Assembly (NCBI GenBank): GCA_033856175.1
Contig: JAWVFK010000018.1
Span: 9,567 to 73,566, forward strand
Reading direction: 5' to 3'
Length of the DNA stretch: 64,000 nt
DNA from: JAWVFK01 sp033856175
GTDB taxonomy: Bacteria > Actinomycetota > Thermoleophilia > Solirubrobacterales > 70-9
This document shows positions 1 through 12,545 of this stretch, piece after piece (the first letter of the stretch is position 1; every line of letters begins with the position of its first letter). The notes beneath the pieces were generated by a model that saw nothing but the letters and a program-made list of their open reading frames with translations, was not told the DNA's origin and did not search any database. The translations under genes and the position numbers were made by a program.

Positions 1-530
1 TTCGAGCAGGCGGTGCGGGCATCGAGCCGGCCGAAGAAGATCTCGACCAACGGCCGCGCGACCTGGGTCGAGAGCACGCGCTCGGCAGGGTCGTGAAAGG
101 TGCCGACGTTGAGCGAGTGCGAGTGGCGCAACGCAGCCGCCGAGGTGCTCGGCGCGAACGGCTCGTGGACGTGGACGACATCGATCGCCAGGCTGGCGAG
201 CAGCGTCTCGAGGCTGCGGCCGACATCGATCGAGACCGAGGCGCCGCGCGAGCTCGAGCCGCTCGGCAGCGACAGCCCGGGGCCGACGCAGACCAGCTGC
301 GGCTTGCCGTCCGCCGGCAGGATCGCGGCTGGGTCGGCGCCAGCGGCTCGAATCAGCCGGCGCCCTTCGCGGATCTCGGCGCGCGAGTCCGAGGGCGCGA
401 CGATGAGGACGCGGTGGCCGCGGGCGGCGAGCTCCGCCGAGGTGCGCTCGACGAACTCGTTGACCTCGTGCCGGTCCCCCCACTGCTGCGGGGTGACCTG
501 CGCGATCGTCAGGCGGCCGTCGTCAGACAC
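1..530 (-). CDS. PimA-like glycosyltransferase family 4, N-terminal part (gene runs off the left edge)
   Basis: About 176 residues can be read on the minus strand from a GTG start at 530, and the frame is still open at base 1. The visible part resembles the N-terminal Rossmann domain of GT-B family 4 enzymes such as PimA: an early loop followed by ELAARGHRVLIVAPS, then VVHVHEPFAPS near residue 120 (PimA-type HxHEP motif), a TFH loop, and a segment ending in GRLDARTACS. It lies 62 nt downstream of inositol-phosphate synthase and CDP-alcohol phosphatidyltransferase genes on the same strand. I infer mannosylation or other glycosylation of a phosphatidylinositol lipid at the inner membrane. The donor-binding C-terminal domain is outside the window, so the exact substrate is unknown. 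Confidence 0.8.
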   Translation of the reverse strand, partial: MSDDGRLTIAQVTPQQWGDRHEVNEFVERTSAELAARGHRVLIVAPSDSRAEIREGRRLIRAAGADPAAILPADGKPQLVCVGPGLSLPSGSSSRGASVSIDVGRSLETLLASLAIDVVHVHEPFAPSTSAAALRHSHSLNVGTFHDPAERVLSTQVARPLVEIFFGRLDARTACS

Positions 531-592
531 TGGCCGAGAATAGAGAGGGGCGCGCGGAGGGCCGACCGCCGCGCCGCGCCGGGCTACCCGGG

Positions 593-1768
593 CTACTGCT
601 CGGCGCTGACCGGCGTCTCGCTGGCGGCCGGCTGCTGGGGCGCCGTGCCGCGGGCGTTCTTGGCGATGAACTCCTCGGTGTCGTCGCGCGCCTGCGAGTC
701 GGGCCGCTGGTTGTGCGGCGACTTCATCAGGTAGCTCGAGGGGCCGTCGAGCTGGCCGGCGACGCCGTTGTTGAGCGCCAGCTTGACGATCCGGACCGCG
801 TCGATGACGATGCCGGCCGAGTTCGGCGAGTCCCAGACCTCGAGCTTGAGCTCGAGGTTCAGCGGCACGTCGCCGAAGGCCCGGCCCTCGACGCGGATGT
901 GGGCCCACTTGCGGTCGGTCAGCCACGGCACGTAGTCGGAGGGGCCGATGTAGACGTCGTCGGCCGGCAGCTCGTGGTCCATGATCGAGGTGACGGCGTT
1001 GGTCTTCGAGATCTTCTTCGACTCGAGCCGCTCGCGCTCGAGCATGTTGAAGAAGTCCATGTTGCCGCCGACGTTGAGCTGGCTGGTGCGCTCCATGCGC
1101 ACGCCGCGGTCGGCGAACAGCCGCGCCAGCTGGCGATGGACGATCGTCGCGCCGACCTGGGACTTGATGTCGTCGCCGATGATCGGCAGGCCGGCCTCGC
1201 GAAAGCGGTTGTCCCAGTAGTCCTCGCGGGCGATGAAGACGGGCAGGCAGTTGACGAAGCCGACACCGGCGGCGAGGGCCTGTTCGACGTACCACTTGGT
1301 CGCGTCCTCGGAGCCGACCGGCAGGTAGCAGACGAGGACATCGGTCTTCGTCTCCTTGAGGATGCCGACGATGTCGGCGGTCTCGCCCGGCGCCTTGGTG
1401 ATCTTCTGCTTGAGGTACTTGCCGAGGCCGTCGTGGGTCATGCCGCGCTCGACCCTGACGCCCAGCGACGGCACCTCGGAGAAGGTGATCGTGTTGTTCT
1501 GGCCGGAGAAGATCGCCTCGGAGAGGTCCTTGCCGACCTTGTCGACGTCGATGTCGAAGGCCGCGGTGAACTCGATGTCGCGGACGTGGTAGCCACCGAG
1601 ATCGACGTGCATGAGACCCGGGACCTGCTCGTTCGGGTCGGCGTCGCGGTAGTACTGGACGCCCTGCACGAAGGAGCTCGCACAGTTGCCGACGCCGACG
1701 ATGGCGACGCGGACCTTGCCGTCGTCAGCGCGCATGCCGTTGCTTGATACGCCGTTTGTCTTGCTCAT
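593..1768 (-). CDS. ino1: myo-inositol-3-phosphate synthase (actinobacterial type)
   Basis: The 391-residue product converts glucose 6-phosphate to inositol 3-phosphate with NAD. The N-terminal Rossmann motif VAIVGVGNCASSFVQG (about residues 20-35) and the FDIDVDKVGKDLSEAIF segment are typical of the short actinobacterial Ino1 form, as is the GDDIKSQVGATIVHRQLA block. The ATG start at 1768 has an AGGAGGAA ribosome-binding site about 10 nt upstream. The gene sits between the phosphatidyltransferase and the PimA-like gene on the same strand, so its product is probably the head-group precursor used next door. Length and motifs match the family; nothing looks broken. Confidence 0.95.
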   Translation of the reverse strand: MSKTNGVSSNGMRADDGKVRVAIVGVGNCASSFVQGVQYYRDADPNEQVPGLMHVDLGGYHVRDIEFTAAFDIDVDKVGKDLSEAIFSGQNNTITFSEVPSLGVRVERGMTHDGLGKYLKQKITKAPGETADIVGILKETKTDVLVCYLPVGSEDATKWYVEQALAAGVGFVNCLPVFIAREDYWDNRFREAGLPIIGDDIKSQVGATIVHRQLARLFADRGVRMERTSQLNVGGNMDFFNMLERERLESKKISKTNAVTSIMDHELPADDVYIGPSDYVPWLTDRKWAHIRVEGRAFGDVPLNLELKLEVWDSPNSAGIVIDAVRIVKLALNNGVAGQLDGPSSYLMKSPHNQRPDSQARDDTEEFIAKNARGTAPQQPAASETPVSAEQ

Positions 1769-1828
1769 GCGGAAACAGTTCCTCCTGGTTCAGTTCAGGT
1801 TCGTAAGCACACCCGCCCCCAAGCGGGG

Positions 1829-2485
1829 TTACACGGAGCGCTCCGCCTCGATCAGCTGGCCGCGGACGTGCCAGACGCGCTGGAACACGGTAACCGCTGT
1901 CAGAGCGGCCATCACGTAGATCGCCGGCGCAAGCAGCTCGAAGCTGCCGAGAGAGGCTCCGCGGGCGAAGACCAGGCCGATCGAGAGCACGACGACCCGG
2001 ACCGGCCGCGTGGCGAGGCCGACCTTGCACTCGACGCCGAGCGCCTCGGCGCGGGCGCGGGTGTAGGAGACCATCAGCGAGCCGAGCGTCGCACCGACGC
2101 ACATCGCCGCGGCGAACTCGTCGCCGCGGGCGGCGAAGTAGGCGGCAACCGCGGTGAGGACGATGCCCTCCTCGACGCGGTCGAGCGTCGAGTCGAGAAA
2201 GGCGCCGAAGAGCGAGCCCTTGCCCGACATCCGCGAGTAGCGGCCGTCGAGGGTGTCCATCACCGAGCCGACGATGAATGCCACCCCGGCGAGGAAGAAC
2301 AGGCGCTCGACGACGAGGACGGCGGCGGCGGCGTTGAGGACGAAGCCGGTCAGCGAGATCGCGTTGGGGGTCAGTCGCGACTCGATCAGCCGCTCGCGGG
2401 CGAGCGAGCGCAGATCCTGGCCGTTGCGGCGCGGCCGCTCGGCGTCGCGACTGCGTGGAGCCTGTGAGGGAGCTGAGGTTGCCAT
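1829..2485 (-). CDS. pgsA: CDP-alcohol phosphatidyltransferase, probable phosphatidylinositol-phosphate synthase
   Basis: The 218-residue membrane protein has the family signature of four aspartates: D77-T-L-D80-G, then G-x3-D98-x3-D102, with the usual Ala before Arg replaced by Ser (DGRYSR). SYTRARAEALG and LTPNAISLTGF are also family segments. Several hydrophobic helices follow. In actinobacteria this enzyme joins inositol phosphate to CDP-diacylglycerol; the neighbouring ino1 supports that substrate over glycerol phosphate. It begins 16 nt downstream of the PAP2-like gene, probably co-transcribed. Assignment to the inositol-phosphate branch is inference from context plus family resemblance. 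Confidence 0.85.
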   Translation of the reverse strand: MATSAPSQAPRSRDAERPRRNGQDLRSLARERLIESRLTPNAISLTGFVLNAAAAVLVVERLFFLAGVAFIVGSVMDTLDGRYSRMSGKGSLFGAFLDSTLDRVEEGIVLTAVAAYFAARGDEFAAAMCVGATLGSLMVSYTRARAEALGVECKVGLATRPVRVVVLSIGLVFARGASLGSFELLAPAIYVMAALTAVTVFQRVWHVRGQLIEAERSV

Positions 2486-2500
2486 CGGCGGGGGCCAGCC

Positions 2501-3280
2501 TCAGGCGGCGCTGGCGCGGACCTCGGGCTGCCGCCAAGCCCACGCCGCCGGCCTTACCCGGGCGAGCAGTCGATGGGCGGCGAGGGCTGCCACGACGGCG
2601 ACGACGGCGCCGGCGGCGGCGTCGAACCAGAAGTGGTTTGCCGTGCCGACGATGACGAGGAATACGAGGGCCGGATACAGGGCCCAGAAGGCCTTGCTGA
2701 GGCGATGGCGTGAGATCCGGAAGCCGGGGACGCCGATCATCAGCGAGAAGGCGATGTGCATGCTGGGCACGGCGGCATAGGGATTGACGAGTACCTTGAG
2801 CAGGTCGGAGTCCTGGTTGACGTTGGAGATGTCGTGGATCGTGTCGACGAAGCCGAAGCCGGTCGTCATCCGCGGCGGGGCGACGGGGAAGAGCGTGTAG
2901 CCGACGAGGGCCAGGCCCATCGCCACCATGAACATGTTGCGGACGAAGTAGAAGGCGTCGTTGCGGAAGAGATAGAGCCAGAGCAGGAACGAGGTCGTGA
3001 CGACGAAGTGCGTGTTCAGGTACATCCAGTTGAGCGTGCTGACGAGCCAGTGCTCGGGCAGCAGCAGCTTCTGCAGGCCGGGCTCGAAGAAGGTCCCCGT
3101 CGCCCGCTCGAGGTCGATGACCTTGGCGGTGTTGGCGAAGGCGGCCGAGGCCTTGCCCTCGGTGATCCCGCGCACGAACTCGTAGCCGAGGTCGGCCATC
3201 ACGAACAGGCTCAGCTGACGGGCGGCGTCGCCCCATCCCTTGGGCAGACGCGCGCCGATTCTCGAGACTAGACGCCGCAC
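2501..3280 (-). CDS. PAP2-superfamily membrane protein, Aur1/Ipt1-like
   Basis: The 259-residue protein has multiple hydrophobic segments and the two catalytic PAP2 regions: AVPSMHIAFSL (His175) and ANHFWFDA (His216, Asp220). PPRM near residue 136 and ANH-[FY]-W-[FL]-D are typical of the Aur1/Ipt1-like branch, which includes inositolphosphotransferases as well as phosphatases. It starts with GTG at 3280 and is the first gene of the leftward inositol-lipid operon. It could dephosphorylate phosphatidylinositol phosphate or transfer an inositol-phosphate head group; the sequence alone does not decide. The start region overlaps the divergent nth gene upstream, where a shorter nth start is preferred. 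Confidence 0.75.
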   Translation of the reverse strand: MRRLVSRIGARLPKGWGDAARQLSLFVMADLGYEFVRGITEGKASAAFANTAKVIDLERATGTFFEPGLQKLLLPEHWLVSTLNWMYLNTHFVVTTSFLLWLYLFRNDAFYFVRNMFMVAMGLALVGYTLFPVAPPRMTTGFGFVDTIHDISNVNQDSDLLKVLVNPYAAVPSMHIAFSLMIGVPGFRISRHRLSKAFWALYPALVFLVIVGTANHFWFDAAAGAVVAVVAALAAHRLLARVRPAAWAWRQPEVRASAA

Positions 3281-3302
3281 GACCCCTGATTGTATTCGGC
3301 TT

Positions 3303-4013
3303 GTGAACTCCTGGCGAAGGCCACCACGACGGCGGGTCCGCGCGATCAGGGACCGCCTGCGCGAACTCTACGGACGCCCGCCCCAGAACATCCACGGCGA
3401 CCCGATCCACGAGCTCGTGCTGACGGTGCTCTCGCAGAACACCAGCGACCGCAATCGCGACGTCGCCTATGCGCGCCTGCGCGAGAGGTTCCCCGGCGGC
3501 CAGAGCCCGGTATCCGGGGTCGACTGGGAGGCGGTTCGCGACGCGCCCTTGCGCGAGGTCGCCGACGCCATCCGCCCCGGCGGGCTCGCCGACACCAAGG
3601 CGCCGCGGATCCAGCAGATCCTGCGAACGCTGAGCGCCGCCGAGCCCGGGCTCAACCTCGACTGGCTGCGGCGGGCGCCTCGCGAGACGGCGATCGAGTA
3701 TCTCGTCTCGCTGCCGGGGGTCGGCCGCAAGACCGCCGCCTGCGTGCTGCTCTTCGCCTTCGGCCGGCCCGAGGTGCCGGTCGACGTCCACGTCCAGAGG
3801 GTCGGCGGCCGTCTTGGGCTGCTGCCAGCGGGCGGCGCACTCGACGCCGCCCACGACGAGATCCTCGCGATCGTCGATCCCGAAGATGCCTACGAGCTGC
3901 ACATGAACCTGATCCGCCATGGCCGCGAGATCTGCCGGCCGCGGCCGCGCTGCGAGCTCTGCGGCCTGCGGCGAATGTGCCCGTACTGGCGAGAGCTCAG
4001 GGCGAAGAACTAG
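3303..4013 (+). CDS. nth: Endonuclease III-like DNA glycosylase/AP lyase
   Basis: The product (236 residues from GTG 3303) is a base-excision repair enzyme removing oxidised pyrimidines. The helix-hairpin-helix LPGVGRKTA carries the catalytic Lys, and VDVHVQRVGGRLGL carries the catalytic Asp. A C-terminal iron-sulfur ligand set is present with spacing C-x5-C-x2-C-x5-C, one residue shorter in the first gap than the usual C-x6-C-x2-C-x5-C. I chose GTG 3303 because an upstream in-frame extension would overlap the divergent PAP2 start codon and encodes nothing conserved. Cytochrome c follows 13 nt downstream. Confidence 0.9.
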   Translation: MNSWRRPPRRRVRAIRDRLRELYGRPPQNIHGDPIHELVLTVLSQNTSDRNRDVAYARLRERFPGGQSPVSGVDWEAVRDAPLREVADAIRPGGLADTKAPRIQQILRTLSAAEPGLNLDWLRRAPRETAIEYLVSLPGVGRKTAACVLLFAFGRPEVPVDVHVQRVGGRLGLLPAGGALDAAHDEILAIVDPEDAYELHMNLIRHGREICRPRPRCELCGLRRMCPYWRELRAKN

Positions 4014-4026
4014 TATCTCGGCGTTC

Positions 4027-4398
4027 GTGAGCCGGCGCGCCTTCTTCACCTTCACAGCCTTCGCGGCGGTCTTCGCCGTCCTGATCCCCGTCCTGCTGAT
4101 CGCTGGCAAGGGCGGCGAGCCCGGCTCGCCGGAGAACGTCGCCGCCAAGTACAAGCGCGGCCAGCAGCTCTTTGCCGACAACTGCGGCAGCTGCCACACG
4201 CTCGGGGCGGCGGGTGCCGACGGCGTCGTCGGGCCGAACCTCGATCGCCTTCTCGGCACCGGCACCCCGCAGGGCAATGCGCAGCGGGTGATCAATGCCG
4301 TCACGCAGGGAATCAACGGCCGCATGCCCAAGGGCATCCTCGAAGGCAACGACGTAAAGCTCGTCGCTGATTTCGTTGGCCACTATGCGGGTAAGTAG
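4027..4398 (+). CDS. Membrane-anchored small c-type cytochrome
   Basis: The 123-residue protein starts at GTG 4027 with a short basic stretch (VSRRAFF) and one hydrophobic segment, a signal anchor. The haem attachment motif CGSCH lies near residue 57, and GRMPKG near residue 100 gives the probable axial Met, so this is a single-haem class I cytochrome c facing outside. A TAGTAT hexamer at 4011-4016, 10 nt before the start, could be a -10 box giving a very short leader. It follows nth but has no functional link to it that I can see. Its redox partner is unknown. Confidence 0.85.
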   Translation: MSRRAFFTFTAFAAVFAVLIPVLLIAGKGGEPGSPENVAAKYKRGQQLFADNCGSCHTLGAAGADGVVGPNLDRLLGTGTPQGNAQRVINAVTQGINGRMPKGILEGNDVKLVADFVGHYAGK

Positions 4399-4399
4399 C

Positions 4400-4411
4400 T
4401 CCGAGCGGAGA
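4400..4411 (+). terminator. Weak hairpin after the cytochrome c gene
   Basis: CTCCG and CGGAG form a 5-bp stem with a 2-nt loop just after the cytochrome stop codon. No T-tract follows, so a role in termination is only possible. Confidence 0.25.
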
Positions 4412-4535
4412 GTACGACCGCGACGCCTCGCCGGCCATTGCTGGGCGAGTTCAATCGCCTCCTGATCGCCTTCGGCGCGCCACAGCCGTCCTGAAGCTGG
4501 TCCGATTTTCGCGCCTGACCAGGCACGAAAGCCGC

Positions 4536-4564
4536 TTGGAAAGTGGCGATAACCCTGCTAAGTT
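4536..4564 (+). promoter_or_regulatory. Probable promoter of the dnaK operon
   Basis: TTGGAA (4536-4541) and TAAGTT (4559-4564) are separated by 17 nt, a good housekeeping-type -35/-10 pair in an AT-richer patch of otherwise GC-rich DNA. The start site would fall near 4571, inside the inverted repeat described next. The ribosome-binding site GGAGG at 4596-4600 precedes the dnaK ATG at 4607. Confidence 0.6.
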
Positions 4565-4587
4565 GGGACTTAGATTTTTTGAGTCCC
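4565..4587 (+). promoter_or_regulatory. Inverted repeat at the dnaK start site, candidate heat-shock operator
   Basis: GGGACT (4565-4570) and AGTCCC (4582-4587) are perfect arms 11 nt apart and overlap the predicted transcription start. The right arm overlaps TTGAGT, which matches half of the HspR HAIR element (CTTGAGT-N7-ACTCAAG in Streptomyces), but the full HAIR is not present. An hspR gene lies in the same operon, so HspR autoregulation at a divergent site is the likely meaning; this is inference. Confidence 0.45.
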
Positions 4588-4606
4588 AGATAAACGGAGG
4601 AAAGCA

Positions 4607-6499
<1,893 letters not shown>

Positions 6500-6518
6500 G
6501 CGGCGCGGGAGATCGACG

Positions 6519-7142
6519 ATGAGCACTAGACGGCGGGCGGGCGAGCCCGAAAGCCGGCCGGGTCCTGCGGGCTCGGCGGACGGACGGTCGCAGCAGCCGC
6601 TGACCGAGGAAGAGCCGCCGGCTGCCGCCGAGCTCGACAGCGAGCGCGTCGAAAGCGACCTCGACGCGCTGCTGGCCGAGGCGCGCCGCGAGCGCGACGA
6701 GTATCTCGAGCTGGCCCAGCGCGCCAAGGCGGACTTCGAGAACTACCGCCGCCGCGCCGCCGCCGAGGCCGCCGAGGCCGGACGACGCTCGGTCGCCGGG
6801 CTGGCCGCCGAGCTGGTGCCGGCGCTCGACAACCTCGAGCGGGCGCTGCGGGCTGCGGGGGTCGAGCCGGACGCCGCCGACCAGCCGGCCGAGGGCGCCG
6901 ATGTCGACGCGTTGCTGCGCGGCGTCCTGCTGACCTATCGCGAGATGCGCTCGATCCTCGAGCGCGCCGGCGTCGAGTCCTACGACCCGGCCGGAGAGCG
7001 ATTCGACCCGACCTGGCACGAGGCGCTGCAGACGCGCAGCGCCGAGGGCGTCGAGCCCGGGCAGGTCGTCGAGGTCCTCGAGCGCGGCTACCGACTCGAC
7101 GACCGCGTCGTTCGCCCGGCGCGGGTGGTCGTCAGCGCCTAG
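6519..7142 (+). CDS. grpE: Nucleotide exchange factor GrpE
   Basis: The 207-residue protein exchanges ADP for ATP on DnaK. A charged, disordered N-terminus precedes a long coiled coil (about residues 45-85, including YLELAQRAKADFENYRRRAA), followed by the beta-domain containing AGVESYDPAGERFDPTWHEAL and ending with YRLDDRVVRPARVVVS. It starts 19 nt after dnaK and is followed 10 nt later by dnaJ, so the three are co-transcribed. Confidence 0.95.
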   Translation: MSTRRRAGEPESRPGPAGSADGRSQQPLTEEEPPAAAELDSERVESDLDALLAEARRERDEYLELAQRAKADFENYRRRAAAEAAEAGRRSVAGLAAELVPALDNLERALRAAGVEPDAADQPAEGADVDALLRGVLLTYREMRSILERAGVESYDPAGERFDPTWHEALQTRSAEGVEPGQVVEVLERGYRLDDRVVRPARVVVSA

Positions 7143-7152
7143 GAGACCCCAG

Positions 7153-8262
7153 ATGGCACGTGACTTCTACGAAGTGCTCGGCGTCTCGCGCAAGGCGAGC
7201 GACGAAGAGCTGAAGAAGGCGCACCGCAAGCTGGCGCGCCAGCACCACCCCGACCGCAACCCCGACGACCCCAAGGCCGAGGACCGCTTCAAGGAGGTCC
7301 AGGAGGCCTACGACACCCTCTCCGACCCGGAGAAGCGGCGCCAGTACGACGCCGGTGGCATGTTCGGCGGCTTTGGCGGCGGCGGCCGTGGCGCTCCCGG
7401 CGGTCCGGCCGGCGGCTTCACCAGCGACCTCGGCGACATCTTCTCGTCGATCTTCGGCCGTGGCGGCGGTGGCCGGCCCCAGAGCGCGGCGGGGATGCCG
7501 GGCCGCGACCTCGAGACCGAGGTTCCCCTCTCCTTCAAGCAGGCGATGGAGGGAACGCAGATGACGATCTCGGTGCCGAAGTCGGACACCTGCTCGACCT
7601 GCCACGGCTCCGGGGCGGCGCCCGGGACGCAGCCGAAGATCTGCCCCCGCTGCGGCGGCCGCGGCGTCGAGGGCGAGAGCCAGGGGCTGTTCTCGATCAG
7701 CCATCCCTGCTCGCAGTGCAACGGCCAGGGAACGATCATTGAGAGCCCCTGCCCGACCTGCGGCGGCAACGGCGTCGTTGCGACCACCAAGCGCTACAAG
7801 GTCAACATCCCCGCCGGCGTCCACGACGGCTCGCGAATCAGGCTGGCGGGCAAGGGCGAGGCGGGAATGCGCGGCGGGCCGCCGGGCGACCTCTACGTGA
7901 CGACGCGGGTCGCCCCCTCACCGGTCTTCCAGCAGCGGCCCGACGGCAACCTCGAGGTCAAGCTGCCGATCACGGTGGCGGAGGCGATCAGGGGGGCGAC
8001 GGTCGAGGTGCCAACTCTCAACGGCGCCAAGCGGATCCGCGTGCCCCCGGGGACCCAGCACGGCACCGTCCAGCGGCTGCGCGGCGAAGGCCCGCCGCGA
8101 CCGGGCGGCAACGGCCGCGGCGACATCCACTACCGGCTCGAGGTCGAGATTCCCCGCAGCCTCGACCGCGAGCAGAAGAAGGCCGTCGAGCAGCTCGCCG
8201 AGACGCTCAACGGCTACAACCCGCGCGAGCAGCTGCTGCGCGCGGCGCAGGGGGACTCGTGA
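7153..8262 (+). CDS. dnaJ: Chaperone DnaJ (Hsp40) with zinc-finger domain
   Basis: The 369-residue protein has a J domain (residues 1-70, with the HPD motif in QHHPDRNPDD), a Gly/Phe-rich linker (about 74-115), four CxxCxGxG-type zinc-binding repeats (about 142-210, e.g. CSTCHGSG, CPRCGGRG, CSQCNGQG, CPTCGGNG) and a C-terminal client-binding domain. It delivers substrates to DnaK and stimulates its ATPase. Its stop codon overlaps the hspR start by 4 nt (GTGA), implying translational coupling. Confidence 0.97.
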   Translation: MARDFYEVLGVSRKASDEELKKAHRKLARQHHPDRNPDDPKAEDRFKEVQEAYDTLSDPEKRRQYDAGGMFGGFGGGGRGAPGGPAGGFTSDLGDIFSSIFGRGGGGRPQSAAGMPGRDLETEVPLSFKQAMEGTQMTISVPKSDTCSTCHGSGAAPGTQPKICPRCGGRGVEGESQGLFSISHPCSQCNGQGTIIESPCPTCGGNGVVATTKRYKVNIPAGVHDGSRIRLAGKGEAGMRGGPPGDLYVTTRVAPSPVFQQRPDGNLEVKLPITVAEAIRGATVEVPTLNGAKRIRVPPGTQHGTVQRLRGEGPPRPGGNGRGDIHYRLEVEIPRSLDREQKKAVEQLAETLNGYNPREQLLRAAQGDS

Positions 8263-8774
8263 GCTCGGGGTCCGATAGCTCCGGGCCTGGCCGCCGCCGC
8301 GCCGCGGAGGAGTCCCAGATCGCCGCCGGCCGCGGCGTCTTCATGATCTCGATCGCCGCCGAGCTCGCCGGGATGCACCCGCAGACGCTGCGGATGTACG
8401 AGGCCCGCGGCCTGATCAGGCCACAGCGCTCGCCGAAGCAGACGCGCCTCTACTCCCAGCGCGACGTCGAGATGCTGCGGCGGATCCAGCAGATGACGAG
8501 CGAGGAGGGCCTCAACCTCGCCGGCGTCGAGCTGGTGCTCGAGATGGAGCGCAAGGTCGAGCAGATGCGCGCCGAGATCGGCCGGATGCGGCAGCGGGCC
8601 GAGCAGATGGAGCGCGAGATGGCGGCGGAGATGGAACGGATGCGGCGCTCGCTGCGGACCGAGATCGTTCCCTACGGGGCCTATGAGCCCGATCAGCTGA
8701 TTCCGGGTAGCTCCAAGAGATCCAAGCAGCGGGTGCAGATCCCCGTCGACCGACCACGGCGCAAGCGCGCCTAG
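8259..8774 (+). CDS. hspR: HspR, MerR-type heat-shock repressor
   Basis: The 171-residue protein opens with a disordered stretch, then a MerR-like winged helix (about residues 28-75: ISIAAELAGMHPQTLRMYEA, GLIRPQRSPKQTRLYSQRD) and a coiled coil rich in Met, Glu and Arg. This is the HspR signature. In other actinobacteria HspR represses dnaK and clpB operons and uses DnaK as co-repressor. The gene starts with GTG overlapping the dnaJ stop, and clpB follows 12 nt downstream, so the regulator sits inside the regulon it probably controls. Confidence 0.93.
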   Translation: MSSGSDSSGPGRRRAAEESQIAAGRGVFMISIAAELAGMHPQTLRMYEARGLIRPQRSPKQTRLYSQRDVEMLRRIQQMTSEEGLNLAGVELVLEMERKVEQMRAEIGRMRQRAEQMEREMAAEMERMRRSLRTEIVPYGAYEPDQLIPGSSKRSKQRVQIPVDRPRRKRA

Positions 8775-8785
8775 CGAGGAGAGAG

Positions 8786-11392
<2,607 letters not shown>

Positions 11393-11404
11393 AACCTCAG
11401 ACGA

Positions 11405-12451
11405 CTAGGGATAGCTATTGCAGTGGGTGTTGGGGTCGTTGCAGTTGATGCCCGGGCTGGGCGTAGTGGGGTCGCCGCCGCAGCCCGCGGCGCAGCCTTC
11501 ATCAGGCGGAGGACAGCCGCTGTAGCCGCAGGGGTCCGTGTAGGTGTGCGTTGGCGGCGTGTAGTGCGGGGCGTAGTACTGAGGCGTCGTCTGGGTGTAC
11601 GTCGGGGGCGAAGCTGACTTCGCCAGCGGGGCGTATTTACGATCGAACTCCGTCATCGGCGGCTGCGGGTAGAAGACGTAGCAAGTCGAGTAGGAGTTCT
11701 TCTTGTAGACGACCGTCGTCGGCGGCGGCGTCAGGTACTTGCCGCTGGTCGGGTCGACGCCGTAGTTCTCGTCGTAGGGGTCATACGGTCGCCACTTGCA
11801 GGGCGGCGGCGGCGTGTAGTTGGGCGGGCAGTTGTGGCAGGTGGCCTTCTTGTAGAAGACGGGCTCGGTCAGGGGATTGCCGCAGCGACAGCGGACGACC
11901 GGCTTGCCGTACTTGTCGACGAGCACCGCCGTGCCGGCTTCGAGGATCGACTGGAAGCTGACGATCTGGCCGTTGCGGTAGGCGTGGTTGGTGACCTGTG
12001 TGTCACGGGTCAGGGTCACCGGGCGCAGACTGCGGATGTAGCGCTTGACCGCCTTGGGCGTCGGGTCCACTCCCAGGACGCCGGCCCAGGCCCGCATCCG
12101 GTCCGGGCGGGCCAGAAGCTCGCGGATCAGCTTCTCGCGGTCGCAGACCGTGTTCGAGCCCGAGCCGCCGAAGGTGCCGGCTCCCGAGGATGGCTCGGCC
12201 GAGGTTCCGCCGGCCGCGGGCGGCGCAGTCTTGACGCTGGTGTCGCCGGCGACGTCCGTCGCCGGGGTGAATGGGTTGGCGCCGGTCTCGTCGGCCTGCT
12301 GGAACTCGATCGTCTGGCCCGAGGCCTTGTCGCCGCCGAGCACCAGGACGCCGGCAACGGCGACGCCGCCGAGCAGCAGTAGCGCGAGCACGGCGATGAC
12401 TCCCGTACGCCAGGGATTGCGCTCGCGCTGCGTTGAGACGTTGTCTTCCAC
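11405..12451 (-). CDS. Membrane-anchored DUF6777-like protein with Cys/Pro/Tyr-rich tail
   Basis: The 348-residue protein has a short cytoplasmic N-terminus, one transmembrane segment (about residues 18-40), a Gly/Ser/Thr linker, then a domain at about 105-200 with the run LIRELLARPDRMRAWAGVLG, RYIRSLRPVTLTRDTQVTNH and AGTAVLVDKYGKPVVRCRCGNPL that I recognise as DUF6777-like. After this come about 150 residues rich in Pro, Tyr, Thr and Cys, including CHNCPP and paired cysteines at the end. It is probably a surface-exposed anchored protein; the function is unknown. It is convergent with clpB with only 12 nt between stops. Confidence 0.7.
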   Translation of the reverse strand: MEDNVSTQRERNPWRTGVIAVLALLLLGGVAVAGVLVLGGDKASGQTIEFQQADETGANPFTPATDVAGDTSVKTAPPAAGGTSAEPSSGAGTFGGSGSNTVCDREKLIRELLARPDRMRAWAGVLGVDPTPKAVKRYIRSLRPVTLTRDTQVTNHAYRNGQIVSFQSILEAGTAVLVDKYGKPVVRCRCGNPLTEPVFYKKATCHNCPPNYTPPPPCKWRPYDPYDENYGVDPTSGKYLTPPPTTVVYKKNSYSTCYVFYPQPPMTEFDRKYAPLAKSASPPTYTQTTPQYYAPHYTPPTHTYTDPCGYSGCPPPDEGCAAGCGGDPTTPSPGINCNDPNTHCNSYP

Positions 12452-12545
12452 TTCCCCGCGGCGATTAGATCACCACAGCGAGGGCTATGTCAAGGCGGCC
12501 GGCCGGATCAGCCGCGGCGGCAGCTACCCGAGCGGGCCCCGGGGA

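Noticed and set aside
93..734. Plus-strand open frame at the left edge
   Set aside because: Antisense to the PimA-like glycosyltransferase and the end of ino1; composition is shadow-like.
1725..4349. Very long minus-strand open frame covering several genes
   Set aside because: It runs through the recognised phosphatidyltransferase, PAP2, nth and cytochrome genes in another frame, with Arg/Pro/Ala-rich content typical of GC-rich shadow frames.
4536..4606. Canonical HAIR or CIRCE element upstream of dnaK
   Set aside because: Only a TTGAGT half-site is present and the arms of the actual inverted repeat differ from both consensus elements.
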